NCBI GenBank assembly: GCA_009760855.2
Contig: WPIO01000035.1
Span: 669,001 to 733,000, forward strand
Direction: 5' to 3'
Length of the DNA: 64,000 nt
DNA from: Cristatella mucedo
Taxonomy: Eukaryota; Bryozoa; Phylactolaemata; Cristatellidae
This document shows positions 20,990 through 35,900 of this stretch, piece by piece; the first letter of the stretch is position 1, and every line of letters starts with the position of its first letter. The notes below the pieces were generated by a model. That model saw only the letters and a list, made by a program, of their open reading frames with translations. It was not told the DNA's origin and ran no database searches. The translations under genes were made by a program, and so were the position numbers.

Positions 20990-21640
20990 TGTAAACCGGA
21001 ACTGCAGCCAGGAACAGGCCCTCCGAGTCGGGTCGCTTTTGCCGAAACTGGCTTAGGTCCCACCTTTGTTAGAGTGGTCAGAGTGTAGACGTAAATGGCT
21101 GTCGCTCATCCGGGAGAAAGTATGCAGTGCATGCTTTTCACTGTCTACACACTCGCACTCTCTCTGTCTCTCTCTGTCTCTCTCTCTGTCTCTCTTGCTC
21201 TATCTCTCTGGCCGACGTCATCGCCAAGCACAAGCTCGGCTTACGTTTCTATGCCGATGACACCCAACTCTAGATATCATGTGACTATCTATGCTAAGCC
21301 TTGCATTAGATTCGACGCTCTCTTCGCTTCCCTTGCAGCCGGCAATGACGACATTTACACTTGAATGGTCGGTAAGCTTCTCGAAGCTTACCGACCATAA
21401 GACCAAGATAATAGCTGCGGCCAAGCTCTGCATCCTCCTCAAGGTGGAGCATCTCGCCCTCAAGATTGCCTTATTGACATCACTCCAGTGACGTATGCCT
21501 GTAATCTGGGTGTGCTTTTCCAGAATGACTTGTAACGGGATGAGCTTATCATCGACCCACTTTTAGCGAAGGAACATTCTCAAAATTAGGGCCTGCTTAA
21601 ATATTTCTTAGAGCTTTTGCTAAGAATTGACCAAAGTCGC
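20990..21640 (+). mobile_element. LINE A reverse transcriptase fragment with an internal CT expansion
   Basis: Plus-strand RT pieces: MLFTVYTL at about 21130, then ADVIAKHKLGLRFYADDTQL at about 21209-21270 with the YADD box intact but a stop directly after. A decayed thumb follows, with NLGVLFQNDL near 21500-21530 and ILKIRACL near 21570-21600. Between FTVYTL and ADVIAKH, where normal copies have only a short Leu-Pro spacer, lies a CT-rich run (21153-21208). Confidence 0.75.
21365..21398. repeat. 34-bp perfect inverted repeat
   Basis: Two 16-base arms (ATGGTCGGTAAGCTTC and its exact reverse complement) separated by TC. Confidence 0.95.
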
Positions 21641-21892
21641 CTCGCTGAACCAAATGACGTAAGGCGGCAGAAAACTCGCTAACTTTGTCGCCTGGTCATT
21701 GATTATGACAGTGGAACGTGTACGTGTCCCCTGTTCCAAGCGGCTGACGGATACGACGGTGAGAGAGCGCCTTCGTCAGCTCCAACAGACTCTTATTCAT
21801 AGGCTGAGCCATTGATACAAGTTTACGTAGTAGCGCATATGTCCCAGTTCCAATCGAAATAAGGAATTTGGATTAATGGCAAACTTCCTGTA

Positions 21893-21985
21893 AAATAATA
21901 ATAGTCATAACTATAATAATACATGTGTTATAGCATCCTCAGAGAAACCAATCCCTTTTTAGGCACTTTACATTTGCTCTCATAA
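21893..21985 (-). mobile_element. LINE A 3' stub
   Basis: Minus-strand tail (TAATAATA...), decayed hairpin (GCATCCTCAGAGAAACC...TTTTTAGGCAC) and TTTACATTTGCT. Confidence 0.75.
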
Positions 21986-22319
21986 GCTGACGCAGCCTGT
22001 TCGAGTCGCTCAACGCTTGTACTATCTCGTCAAACGAGATAACTCCAGTAGTTGTCATGTGTCAACGAAAAATTCCGACTCTCTGGTACTGTCTGGTTTG
22101 AGTGCGCAATCGCACGCAGCAGAAGACGACTCAGACCAAGGCCTTTCTCTTTTTCAAACCAAAGGAAACCGGGCTGGAGAAGCCGCCATGGTGGCTGGAG
22201 ATCATATAAGATGTCCGAGTAGGTTCGCTGTTCGCTTGCAGAACGGGCCTGTGGTTAAGATAATAAAGTGAGTTGCCATGGCTCTAATCTGGTCCGGTCT
22301 GTAATAGGCAACCCGAAGC
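21986..22319. other. no gene recognised
   Basis: One 84-codon plus-strand ORF (22017-22271) has no recognised motif. Confidence 0.35.
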
Positions 22320-24960
22320 GCGGCATCGCGTAGCCACTTGTGGAAATTGAAGCGGATCGCGTCGTGGATCCGTCTTGGGACTCCGCTGACGGGTCCGCCG
22401 TTACGCCTTTCGGCGTGCGGCCGACTACTGCATCCTCAACCGACGCTCAGCTCGCCGGAGACGGTTTTCGTTCGCTGGGGCGAGCGCTCGCGCGCGCTGC
22501 AGCGCTCGCGGCTTGCTCATCCCTCGCCGTTGCATGCACTAGCGAGCAGTCAGTAGGTGAGTTTTCCAGCTTTCTGCGACTCGCCGACGCCGCCGTCTTG
22601 CCCGCACGACCTAATTTCGCGGCGGCGCGCAGTGGAGCCCTTCGCCGTCCCGTTGCCCGCGCGCGCGCTCGCGCGCGTCAGCGGCCCGTCCAGACGCGGC
22701 ACCACCTCGCGCGCACTAGCATGCTGCGAGAGCCGACAGACCGAACCGTGCGGCGTCTTTTGTCGCGCCGCGCGGCGCCGCGCGGAGCTGCAGGCGCCTG
22801 GGCACAATGCGCTCGCGCGCCTCGCTGGAAGTTCATTATATACCGGAAGGCGAACCTGTAAAGGCCAGCGTTTCCGCCGCTGCGCGGTCGCGCCTTTTCA
22901 CACTCGGCGCAGGCTAGCAGGTCGCTCTGTCTGTGCGCTGGCTGGCCTGCTGGCGAGCCAGCGCTGGGCGCCGCCGCTCGGCGACGGGGCCTGCGCGCTC
23001 AGCTGCTGCAAGCGGCCGCCGCGAGCTGCAGCCGAGAGCTGAGCGCGCCGTCGTGTGTCGGCGTCGCCTCTCGTCAGCCGCGGCCGCCACGTGATCTGGC
23101 CGCCGCCGGTCAGCGATGCGAGCCAAGAGGTAGGCGGTTGCCGGCGCGAGCGCCGCGCCTCGGTCGGCGCGAGCGTAGCCCCCTCTTTCCGCGCCGCCGA
23201 TCGGCTTCCGCCGCAAGACCGACTGCGGATTGGAGAGAAAACCCGCCCGCTGTCGTTCGATCGGGTTCCCTAATGGGGAAACGCGCGGCACGCGCGCTCG
23301 CCTCGGCGGCAGGTGCGGCCGCCGACGTTGCCTCGCGCACGGTTTCGCCGTCTGGCGCCAGCGTCGCCGCCGCCACAGCGGCGGCGCGAAGTTTCGCGGC
23401 CGGCGGCCCGCCGCCGCCACAGCGAAGAGCGTCCGATCGATTGCAGGCGGCCGAAGGAGGAGGAGGTGGAGGTCAAATTCGAGGGCTGGACGCATTCCGA
23501 GCGCGGCGCCGCAGACGGCGCCGCAGACGGTAGACGACCTCGCGCGCGGCGGCGCGAGGTCGCGTGCCGCCGCTCCGTTTTATAGCGCGCCGCCCCGCTC
23601 GAACGGCCGAGCGTTCGCTGCGCGCGCCGGCGGGAGGGAGGGTGCGAGCGGGCGCCAGACGCCACCCGGCGGCGCTCGATGTTGCCGAATTGCAGATTGG
23701 CGACCGACCGCGGCGGTCGCGCCCAGGTCATGGCGTTGAATGCAGGGCCCTTGTTGTGCAGGCGTCGGTGCGTGCTACGGCCGCCTCGGCGGTCGCCTTG
23801 GCGGAGTGTCGGCGTTGTCGGCGACCGACGTGGCGGCGGCGACGGCGGCAGCGACGGGCGAATGGCGCATCCCGCTGGAGTCCCGCTGCAAGGACTTTCC
23901 GGATTGCGCAAGATATCTCAGGCCGGCGTCTCCGGCTGCGTCCTCGACGCCGCCGCCGGGCGAGTTCGAGCTCAAGAGGCCGCGGCCGCGTCTCAAATTG
24001 CCCGACGATGGCAGCGGCGGCTCGAGTTTTACGACAGGGACTACGAGGGGTGCCGCCAAGCCGCCTGTCGCCGGCGGCGGCGCCGGTGAGAAGCGGCGGA
24101 GGAGTGCCGACCACGCGGCTGCCGTGGCAGCGAACGGAGTCGAGGCGGCGCGGCCGCGACGCGGACAAGCCTACTGGGTCTTACCGCCCGCCCGCGGCTT
24201 AGCCGGCTACTCGGGCGCTGCGCCGCAGCGGTGCGCTCCACCTTCCTCCGCCGACGCGGCGGAGGCGGCGGCGTCGTCGTCGTGCGGCAGAGGGCGCGCG
24301 GGAGAGACGCTGCCGGCCGCCGCCGTCCGCCTCGCCGCTGAGCGGGGACCGGCGGCGGCGGAGTCGCTGCGAGCGCCGCCGCTCGCCGGTCCCGCGGCCC
24401 CGCAATCCAGCGGCCGGTCCGTCGACGGCTCGTGGGCCAGAGCCGAGGGCCGCTCGACGGCGTCGGAGCGCGAGCCGCGCTCCGACGACGATGGCGGCGG
24501 CGCGGGCTCGCGCGCGAGCCCGCGCTCCGCCGCCGAGAGCGCTCTGCAGCGGAGGCGGCAGTTGGACGAACTGCGCGGCCACTTGCGGAGATCGTTCACG
24601 GGCATGACTCCGAACCTGATTCGCCTCGTCACCACGCACATCATATCGCACGGAAAGCGATCGAAAGAAGACGGCGCCGGCCGCCTCGGCGGCGGCGGCG
24701 CAGCGCCGCCGCCGGACGCTCGCGAGTCGCGGCGCAGCGATCGGGCGGAAGCGAGCCGGACGCAAGATGCGGCTCCACCGCCGCCGCCACTGACGCTGCC
24801 GGGCAAGTGCGTCGCAGTCGGAATCACGTGGGCGCTTGAGTTCCCCGATATATGGAGAAGCCAGCGCGAGCAGACGCTGATCGTTCGCAAAAATTGTTGA
24901 GCGGCGGCTAAGCGTCCGCCGAGGGCGCCGCCGCCGCCAGTTGTTTGCAGCCGAAGAGGG
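22320..24960. promoter_or_regulatory. CpG-island-like GC-rich block
   Basis: About 2.6 kb of extreme G+C with very frequent CpG and GCC/GGC runs, unlike its AT-richer flanks. TATA-like words occur at about 22838 (TTATATA) and 23579 (TTTTATAG). Long open frames exist on both strands because stop codons are rare in such composition, so length alone is not evidence of coding. It resembles an unmethylated promoter/first-exon island. No matching repeat is found elsewhere in the window. Confidence 0.5.
23740..24900 (+). CDS. hypothetical Ala/Arg/Ser/Gly-rich protein, possible first exon
   Basis: 386 codons from ATG to TGA inside the GC-rich island. Most of the sequence is low complexity (Ala, Arg, Gly, Pro, Ser). 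Two segments look like ordinary protein: ESRCKDFPDCARYLRP (about residues 47-62) and LQRRRQLDELRGHLRRSF continuing with TGMTPNLIRLVTTHIISHGK (about residues 269-307). The second could be an amphipathic helix pair. The last 34 residues change in composition after LPGK, where a GC-type donor (G|GCAAGT) could end an exon, so the true protein may splice away before the TGA. I recognise no family. It could equally be a chance ORF in a CpG island. Confidence 0.3.
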   Translation: MQGPCCAGVGACYGRLGGRLGGVSALSATDVAAATAAATGEWRIPLESRCKDFPDCARYLRPASPAASSTPPPGEFELKRPRPRLKLPDDGSGGSSFTTGTTRGAAKPPVAGGGAGEKRRRSADHAAAVAANGVEAARPRRGQAYWVLPPARGLAGYSGAAPQRCAPPSSADAAEAAASSSCGRGRAGETLPAAAVRLAAERGPAAAESLRAPPLAGPAAPQSSGRSVDGSWARAEGRSTASEREPRSDDDGGGAGSRASPRSAAESALQRRRQLDELRGHLRRSFTGMTPNLIRLVTTHIISHGKRSKEDGAGRLGGGGAAPPPDARESRRSDRAEASRTQDAAPPPPPLTLPGKCVAVGITWALEFPDIWRSQREQTLIVRKNC

Positions 24961-25295
24961 ATAAGCGTTAGTAAATAATCGCTGCTGCGCCGACACGCCG
25001 AGGGCGCAGGCGGGCAGGCGCAACCCTGGGTATTGGCTGGAGTTTTACTTATGCGGCGACGTGACGCGCTCTTTGGAAGCTCAACTTCGGCGTGAATGCC
25101 GCACGTGCTTTTGTGCTGGCAGTGCCTTAGACCGCTGGGCTGGTGTTGTACACTTCGGGTTGTAGAAGCTGCGATACTAGAGCGTCAGCGATAGCGATTG
25201 GGGGGATTAATCGATGGTAGACGGATAGACACACGGATATGCAGAAGTAGATTGATGAATAGATAAATAAGGTGGGAGAGAAAGAGAGGAGGGAG

Positions 25296-28160
<2,865 letters not shown>

Positions 28161-28163
28161 TGC

Positions 28164-28408
<245 letters not shown>

Positions 28409-29749
28409 CCCCATCGGACACCACGGCTAGTTCCATCCAAGCGATCGGCAAGTAGCTTAAATGTTAAATGTGAGAATGTAAATGCGAGATCTGCTGCAAC
28501 AGATCTAATTATCGGACGATTTAATCTGCCCTTCCACAGCTCATCTCGAGCATCCACCCTAGAGGCACCAGAGTGAAGCATGCATCGTACAGTATCGTAA
28601 TGGGAAATGGGAGAGGTTTGAGTCTCGGGACAAAGCTGACAAAGGCTGCTAAAGTGGCAATCTCTCAGCTCACACGGGAAGCCCTCTAGCCAGCCAGCAA
28701 TGTTACACAGATAGATAGGTGATAGACACGTAGACGGACGATTTCTGGATATCGGAAGACGAATGTCACTGGTCAGTGCTGCCAGCAACAGTATGCTCCT
28801 ACCCAACAGTTAGCGAGCCGAAAGGTAGCAGTTAGTTATTAAAAAGTGAGCAAACGAGGATGAACCCTTTCATACACAACTCAAAAGTTTCGAAGAGATA
28901 TTTAGTTTGCGGAGCTGAGCGATACCAGTTGATCAGTATCGACTGTTTGAAGCACCTGGGTGTAATACTGAACTCGGGCAACTATAGGATTGTTTCAAGA
29001 TCGTGGAATAGCAGAGGCTCTATCAATGGACGCTACCACTGTTTGCAGCTCCGTGTGGACTACGGCGTGAGAGAGCATCTATATTGTAGAGTAAAGGCGT
29101 CGTAAAAGTAAAGCCATGGTTTGCTCGAAATAAGCACTCCTCGGAAATCAGACCAGATGTGAAAGCTGCAGTCGTGCAGCATGAGCAGCCAAGGCACTTT
29201 CGCAAACATCAAATCGCTAGTCGTGAGGATGATACTCTCGAGGAACCTATTATTTATCATACTCCCATGGACACCAGACACCCGTGCAAATGCATTTTCC
29301 ATGATGAATATAGCGCCGTATAAACGTATCTACTTTTATTCTCTTTTGGCTATTAGCAGCCAGTTCACTGCTGAAATTAATTTGGTGCGATATTAAACAA
29401 GACAGAAGCCAGATATTGGCATGCATTCGTGCTGAGATGCACTTTCGACAAATCACACGTGTACACATTGCCAACCCGACGACAGGCCGCGACAGCTATG
29501 TATAATCTCGGATGCGAAAGAGTTGGTCCACTGCTTAAGCCATATCTGCCGGTTCCACTAGGGGGGAGGGGTTCGTGCTGGACGCTTTCGAATCGGCAAT
29601 CTGCCTGGCATATGCTCGGCCGGCTGCTTGCCGAGTCGGCAAACGTCGCCCAAACGCCGATCAACCATCGAACGGCACCAGACGTTACCAGCGGCATGCT
29701 AACTACGCTGCCAGATGCACATATGCAGCACACGACGACCGGCGGAGAC
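28409..29749. other. no confident gene; 3' flank of the aminotransferase gene
   Basis: The 81-codon plus-strand ORF at 28860-29105 contains CLKHLGVILNSG, faintly like an RT thumb segment, but is too short to call. Nothing else was assigned. Confidence 0.35.
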
Positions 29750-29998
29750 CTAGCTGTGTGACTCGTCGGTCGGCGCAGCAGCCGTGTCGGCGACGTGCTT
29801 TGGACCTCGGGCAGCGGCGGCGGCTCCGCTGCTGCGGCTGCAGCTAGCGGCGGGCAGCATGCTGTAGTCACGAAGTTCGCCCGTCTTCGTCGCCAGCTCG
29901 AGGATGGCGGTGCCGAGGCGCTCGTACTCCTCGTACTCGTTGTAAACGTGCGCCGAGATCCGCAGGACGAGCTTGTCGTCTTGCACGCGAATAGGAAC
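29750..29998 (-). CDS. aminotransferase gene, terminal exon
   Basis: The acceptor is GTTCCAG at 30005-29999, phase 0. It encodes VPIRVQDDKLVLRISAHVYN, then EYEEYERLGTAILELATKTG and an Ala-rich tail, with the stop codon at 29750-29752. The RISAHVYNE segment is the conserved C-terminal motif of the family. Confidence 0.88.
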   Translation of the reverse strand, partial: VPIRVQDDKLVLRISAHVYNEYEEYERLGTAILELATKTGELRDYSMLPAASCSRSSGAAAAARGPKHVADTAAAPTDESHS

Positions 29999-32900
29999 CT
30001 GGAACGTTCCGAGCAGCCGCTGCTGCCGTGGCAGTGGCGGCCGGCTGCTGCGGCCAGTGCGCCGCCTGACTGACACGGTGTTAGGCGTGGGAGCTGGACG
30101 ACCGCTATTTGGCTAATATTTGTGCACAACGAGTGCCACTTGGCTGCTGCATACAGCTGCTTCCTCGACGGATGAAGTCGAGCTCTCTGGCGATGTGTCA
30201 GCGTCTCGGCTGCACGGGCGTCGGCTTCAGTGGGCTGCTCTTACCTGCAGCCAGCCGGGAGAGTAGGTGGCCAGCCACTAGCCACAAACGAAAGCACGAG
30301 CAGCACGTGTCGGGCACGGCAGCCACTCGAAGCACACGTCGGCGACCCCCCCCCCCCGTGAACTGGGAAGCCTGCCGATAGCACCGCCGTACGTCTGCCG
30401 ACAGTAGGCAGAGTAAGCATCTAGCGACTCCACATCGCGATTTACGAGCGTGGCAGCACTGACACTCTTTGGGGGAGCGGTCAACCCAATCGTTTCCACA
30501 CCAATCGCACACAATTTCGTGCAAAACCTTTTAAGCCTGCCGGTGGAAAAAGTAACTACAAAGGCATGTCTAGACGGCACTACACTCCTATTTTCTTCCT
30601 ACTGCCGTCCCAAGTTGCTGCCTACGTCACCAGATACTGGCGGTGCCTAGCTACGGAGACTGTGTTGAAAGCAGTACATCACTAGTCTACTTGCCTGCTA
30701 ACATTAATTGGAGCAATTACAAAAAGACAGATCGTAATTATCATGAATGGCCAGAATCCATAGAAAAGAATGGGAGAAGGCCACACGGCAGTAGCATTGA
30801 CCGAGGCTAGCGATTATCCATTTTCTTACGTCGAATGGAGTAAGTCCATATCCAAATCAAGGCTAACTTCCAACGATATCTATGTGGACGAAGCTTGTAG
30901 GAAATGTAATGTAACGTATCTCTATCTGTAACTCCACAAAGACTATGTGGGTGTTATGCCAGAGGGCTTCGTATAGCAAACTCACAGCCTAAGTGGCTTT
31001 CGGTACTCATTCGGTAGCCAACAAAGTTTATCTCACACTACAAAGAGAAAGTGGAAAGCATTGCAGTGTCAGGAGAGCAGTTGAGGTAGTGAGTAGCATG
31101 GAAGTAGCAGCTCAGGACCGCTAGAAAGGATAAGCTTAAGTCGGCAGCAGGCAAGTGGTTGTCGTTTCGTTAGAATCAGGGAAGCGAGTTCCACAGTCTA
31201 AAACCTGCGGAGCTATCTTTAGCTTCATTCGCCGACGGTTTGTAAGTGGAGGAATGGAACAGCTAATTTATTGTCCATACAGGACCTCTTCAAAGGAGGG
31301 AACCCAGCCACTCGTTTGAACCTACTCAAATCATTGAAATATAAAGGCATGAAGAAAATAGGAAGACTAGAGGACCGTCTAAAGCCAGCTAAAACGTGTG
31401 CGCCACTGGCGCACACTTAGGCTCACTTTCTCTTGTGTTTGCATAGCTTCAACAATTGAAATATCGATGGTTTAGCCTCTGATCAAATACTGAGCAGCAG
31501 GCGGCACTGGACTGTGACAGTGGACCGCACTTTTACCAAAGCTTTTGAGTCGCAGACCCTCTCTTATAGCCACTTTTGGGCGCCAAGGATGGCGATTGCG
31601 TTTACTAGAATGACAAGATAGACATCGCATGCACAAAGCCGGCTTCATTTTGAGCTGCTAGCATGGCAGTGCCCTAAGAACCCTCTCCCGCCGTCGACGA
31701 GCTAGCACGGTCACTCGCTGCTGCCAAGCTGCTGCCTCATCGATCCTCAGCCGGCTTGAGCCTGTGCCCACTGTATAGCTACAGTGAGCACAGGCTGGCT
31801 CGTTCATCATAACGCGGGATAGAAGAAAGTCGCAGCAACGAACAGAAACCGACGACGGCAATTACCTCGATTTTGTACTCGAAAAAGAGAGCGTCCTGCA
31901 CGCGAACCATTTTCGTGGGTAGGTCTTCCTGCCAGTCGTTGAATGCCTTCGGAAGCTCAACGGAGGCCATAGAAGCTGCAACAAGCCCAGAAATGTTCTG
32001 CTGCCGAAGCTGCAGCACAGGAGGACTGCTTGCAGCAGCCACCGAGCCACCGAGAGTGGCAATGTGGTAATGCGAGCTCGGCACGCGAGGAGTGCTGATG
32101 AGCAGCAATTTCCCTCCTGCTGATGTGGCCCTCCAGCGATGCTATGAGGGGAGGCAAGGGAACAAGCGTGCGATCGGCACGTCAAGCTGAAATATTTTTT
32201 GCTAGAGCAGTGCCTACAGAGTTCAGGGGCATCCTAATGCTGTGCACTCTCATCGAGCAGCCCAGCTAACCAAAATCAAATTAAACGAAACGAAAATAAC
32301 AGTCCTAATCAATGACCAGTGATGACAGAAGCCAGAAGCTCAGAAACATTACTGGCGCAATCGAGATACGCCGGTCGTTGATGTGACACAGAGCATACTC
32401 AGTGCTAAGGGAACTGCTGCCAGTTCCGATGTACATAACTTGCAGTGCCAGGCACAGCTTCTCTGTACGTAGGCCGCGATAGCTGCCATTGACAGGTAAT
32501 ACACGCTTAAAAATAAGATATCGGCATAGCACCCTAAGAGAGCTAAATCTCTTTCGAGTCACATATGCTGGGCAGATGTACTTACCAAGCAAGTGGTCTG
32601 GTGCCATTAACGAGGTACCCCACAAATCAGCTAGCCGATGTGCTGAAACAAAAACGAAACAATAGCTTCAACAGCACCGAAAGAAAGCACGAAATGCAAC
32701 CCAACAAAACCAGGCTGTTCGAGGTGCAAGGTTTGGGGTCCAAGGTAGCCAACGAGTTCTAACCGTAACTTTACTTCAGGGGCCAAAACATTGCAATGCA
32801 ACCTCATTAGACTAAGTCGTTAGGCAGCAACACAATAACGCCAGTATCGCGAGCCACCACTAAATCAATAAATCGTCATTATCAATTAATCGCCATCGTA

Positions 32901-35900
32901 ATCAGCAGAAGCAGCAGCGGCCTGTGTCCACCATCATAACGTTTTAACTCATGGCAACCGAGAGGCAGTAGCAGCATGGGTCCATCGCATGTACCTACCA
33001 GCCTTAACTGCCAAGTCGTGGCAATAAGTCCTGATCCTTTCGGGTCCGATAGTTTTCCAGAACCTCAGCGTCGTGTGCAGAGCCAAATTGAAAGAATAGT
33101 AGCCCGTACCTGAGTGCAACACGCATAAATAAATGCTGCGTGTAATAAATAAATGCGCAGGCACCCACAGCATATCAACATCGTGTGCAATTAACTTGAG
33201 CTATGACATGTGAACTTGACCTATGCAGCCAATGGCAGAAGACGTCTCGTTTTTCACATAATGCCAAGGCCAAGGACTTTTGCATGACGGGACCACAAAG
33301 CCTCCTGCGGCCCATGCTTGCTCCGCAGCATCGACATCTGTCTTATCGCGAGCACGAAGCACAATAGGTAACAGTATGACCACACTGCAGCAGCTAGCTC
33401 ACGTAAGCAAGAAAGAGATCTGTTCACAGTCTGTGCACTCGGGCTGCCAGCCATCGCTCCATTAAAAAAAAATACTTAACTGACAAGCTGCTGCCCGAAG
33501 GGGCTAGGAAGACACTATGCAACAGTAAGTCGCTTTGGTGACAGTAAAGAGCTTTTTTTGTAAGTGCTCTGTTAAACTGCTTAGTAGTATATATCAGCGC
33601 AGCCGACTGAGATAATGCAATCGAGATGTGCTGTCAGGCTGAGCAAATGTCGGAAGCCGACATAGTATCACAGCGTTCAGCAACAAGAGGCTATTCGTGC
33701 AGCTGTCGTGTGTATATGAGGCCGCACAATTTTACTAGGTGGCGCCACCTGAGTTAAGTCAGGCCTCTACTGTTTGTCTTAAGACGTCTTCGCGTGGATG
33801 TAGCCTCCACAATCTACAGCAGCATGATCACCATCTGGAGACACTGATCAACTGCTGCTGAACTGGACGAAATTGTCGAACCGTTATTCATAGCTCGCGA
33901 CAGTGCCATATTTAGCTTAGCAGCAACCCGCCGAGCAAGAAGCAGAAGCGTAGAGATCCAATAAATTAATTTGCTCTTGGTCCTATTCCAGAGTTAAGGA
34001 TTAGTCCTTATTCTTTTATTTGACCATTTCAACTAATGAGAGTATTCCATGGTTGCAGAAATGCCGATTTACTCGTGCATCGTATCGGTTTTTCGCTTGT
34101 TAGCCAGAGTGCTAAGTTAACGAGGGCTGATTGTGTTGGCTTGAAGTGCAATTGATAGCTGATTGGACTGGCTGCCATAATACTTATTTATGCCTTTGCT
34201 CCCAAAGCCTGCCTGCCAAAGTATTGGAGCTCACCCAAGACGTGCTATGCACTGCTCTCTACAAAACTCCAACCAAAGATGCACTTATTCGACTGGCTGC
34301 CATAATACTTATTTATGCCTTTGCTCCCAGAGCCTGTCTGCCAAAGTATTGGAGCTCACCCAAGACGTGCTATGCACTGCTCTCAATAAAACTCCAACCA
34401 AAGATGCACTTATTCGCAGTTGCCTAGATTATGAGAAAATAACAGATGTACAGAACTGACCAACATGTATAGCAGATTGTCATGCCCATGTAGCACTGTT
34501 GGTCACTTAGTTATGCTTGTTGACATTGTGCATGTTACAACTAACCATTTGATCAGACTTCATTTACAGCATATGCAAGGTGTTTAGAAAGAGATTAAGT
34601 TCTCTGAGGGTGCTATACGAATGTACTATTATTATAACTCAAACATTCTGTTGACAGGGATTGCGATGGGGTTGCTAGTTATTAATTAACTTGATGCATT
34701 GCAATGTGAAGTAACTTTGCTGTGCTGCACAACAGCATGGTATACAGCATTACGTTTCTAACAATTGACAAGATGTGTAAGCACTCCTTTAGCATATTGC
34801 TATGTAAGCAAAATATCGCCAGATTTATGCTACACCTATATCATCAGCCCATGGCAGCTGGGTCTAAATCTGGCTGTAGCTCTCTGATAACTGCATTGAA
34901 CAAAGTGACAGCTGCAATCTCAGCTACATAACCAGGTTATAGCTGAGCATAGAGAAAGAAACATGGATCCATGCGGAGCCTACACGACTGTTTCGTTCGT
35001 GGATAGTTGATGAAATCGCACATACAGCCACGAGTAGTATGCTCAGAGGGCTGCGTGTTGGCTCACTACGTGACTCAGGTCGCGAGATTGAGTCCTGCAG
35101 AAAGTTCTTTATTGCCCACTTCTAACGGTGGTGATAGCCGTAAAGGCTCTTCGGCTCCTAAATAAATGAGGCTATTCGACAGGATGACTTTCACTTTTAT
35201 GTCATTTTTGGTAGCTAGCATGTTTCACCTAAACACCGTCCGGATCATGGCATCTGGCATATGGCAATCAGCTTTTTTCTATTCATCAGGACGTTTCACG
35301 AAGCTACATCACCTTGCCAAATAAACTCAGCACCGAATCCTCGTCCAAAACCCCAAGAAACGACCAGTGGTCGTACGACGTGCTGGTACTTTTTGTCCAC
35401 GTACATTATGGCAGAGCTCTTTGGGGCACAAAACCACTTATGGCAGTTGGCAAAGTAGAAGTCCGCACCGATGTCTTTCAGATTCAAGTCTAGCGATCCC
35501 AGGGCATGCGCACCATCCACCATCACAGGAACGTTCCTACGAATGAGAGTATGCTACTGCAAGACGATGGTGTCATCATAAGAAGGAAACACCGACTGAC
35601 ATGGCCACACTTTGCAAAATCCAATGATAAGGGCTGTGGCATACAAAATTAAATTGATCAAATCAGAAAAATTGATATGACAGCTGTAATAAACCTCCAG
35701 ACACTGTCTATACTTCACCTAATGACAACATTGCCCGAATAAATGAGACGGTTTTGTTAGAAAACTATCACTGCTTTCCCCTTAGTTGGAAGGAATAGCT
35801 AGCAAGTATCAGTAGTAAATCAATTTTATATTCAGGACCTTCATTTAACTACTAGTACATATACCTAGATATCAGCCTGAAGCTGTCCTGGTTTGCAAGA

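Noticed and set aside
22340-25023. Minus-strand and alternative-frame ORFs in the GC-rich island (up to 274 codons)
   Set aside because: Composition-driven shadows; only the 23740-24900 frame contains segments that look like non-repetitive protein.
28860-29105. RT thumb fragment (CLKHLGVILNSG)
   Set aside because: Only one short motif-like string; no neighbouring RT blocks in order.
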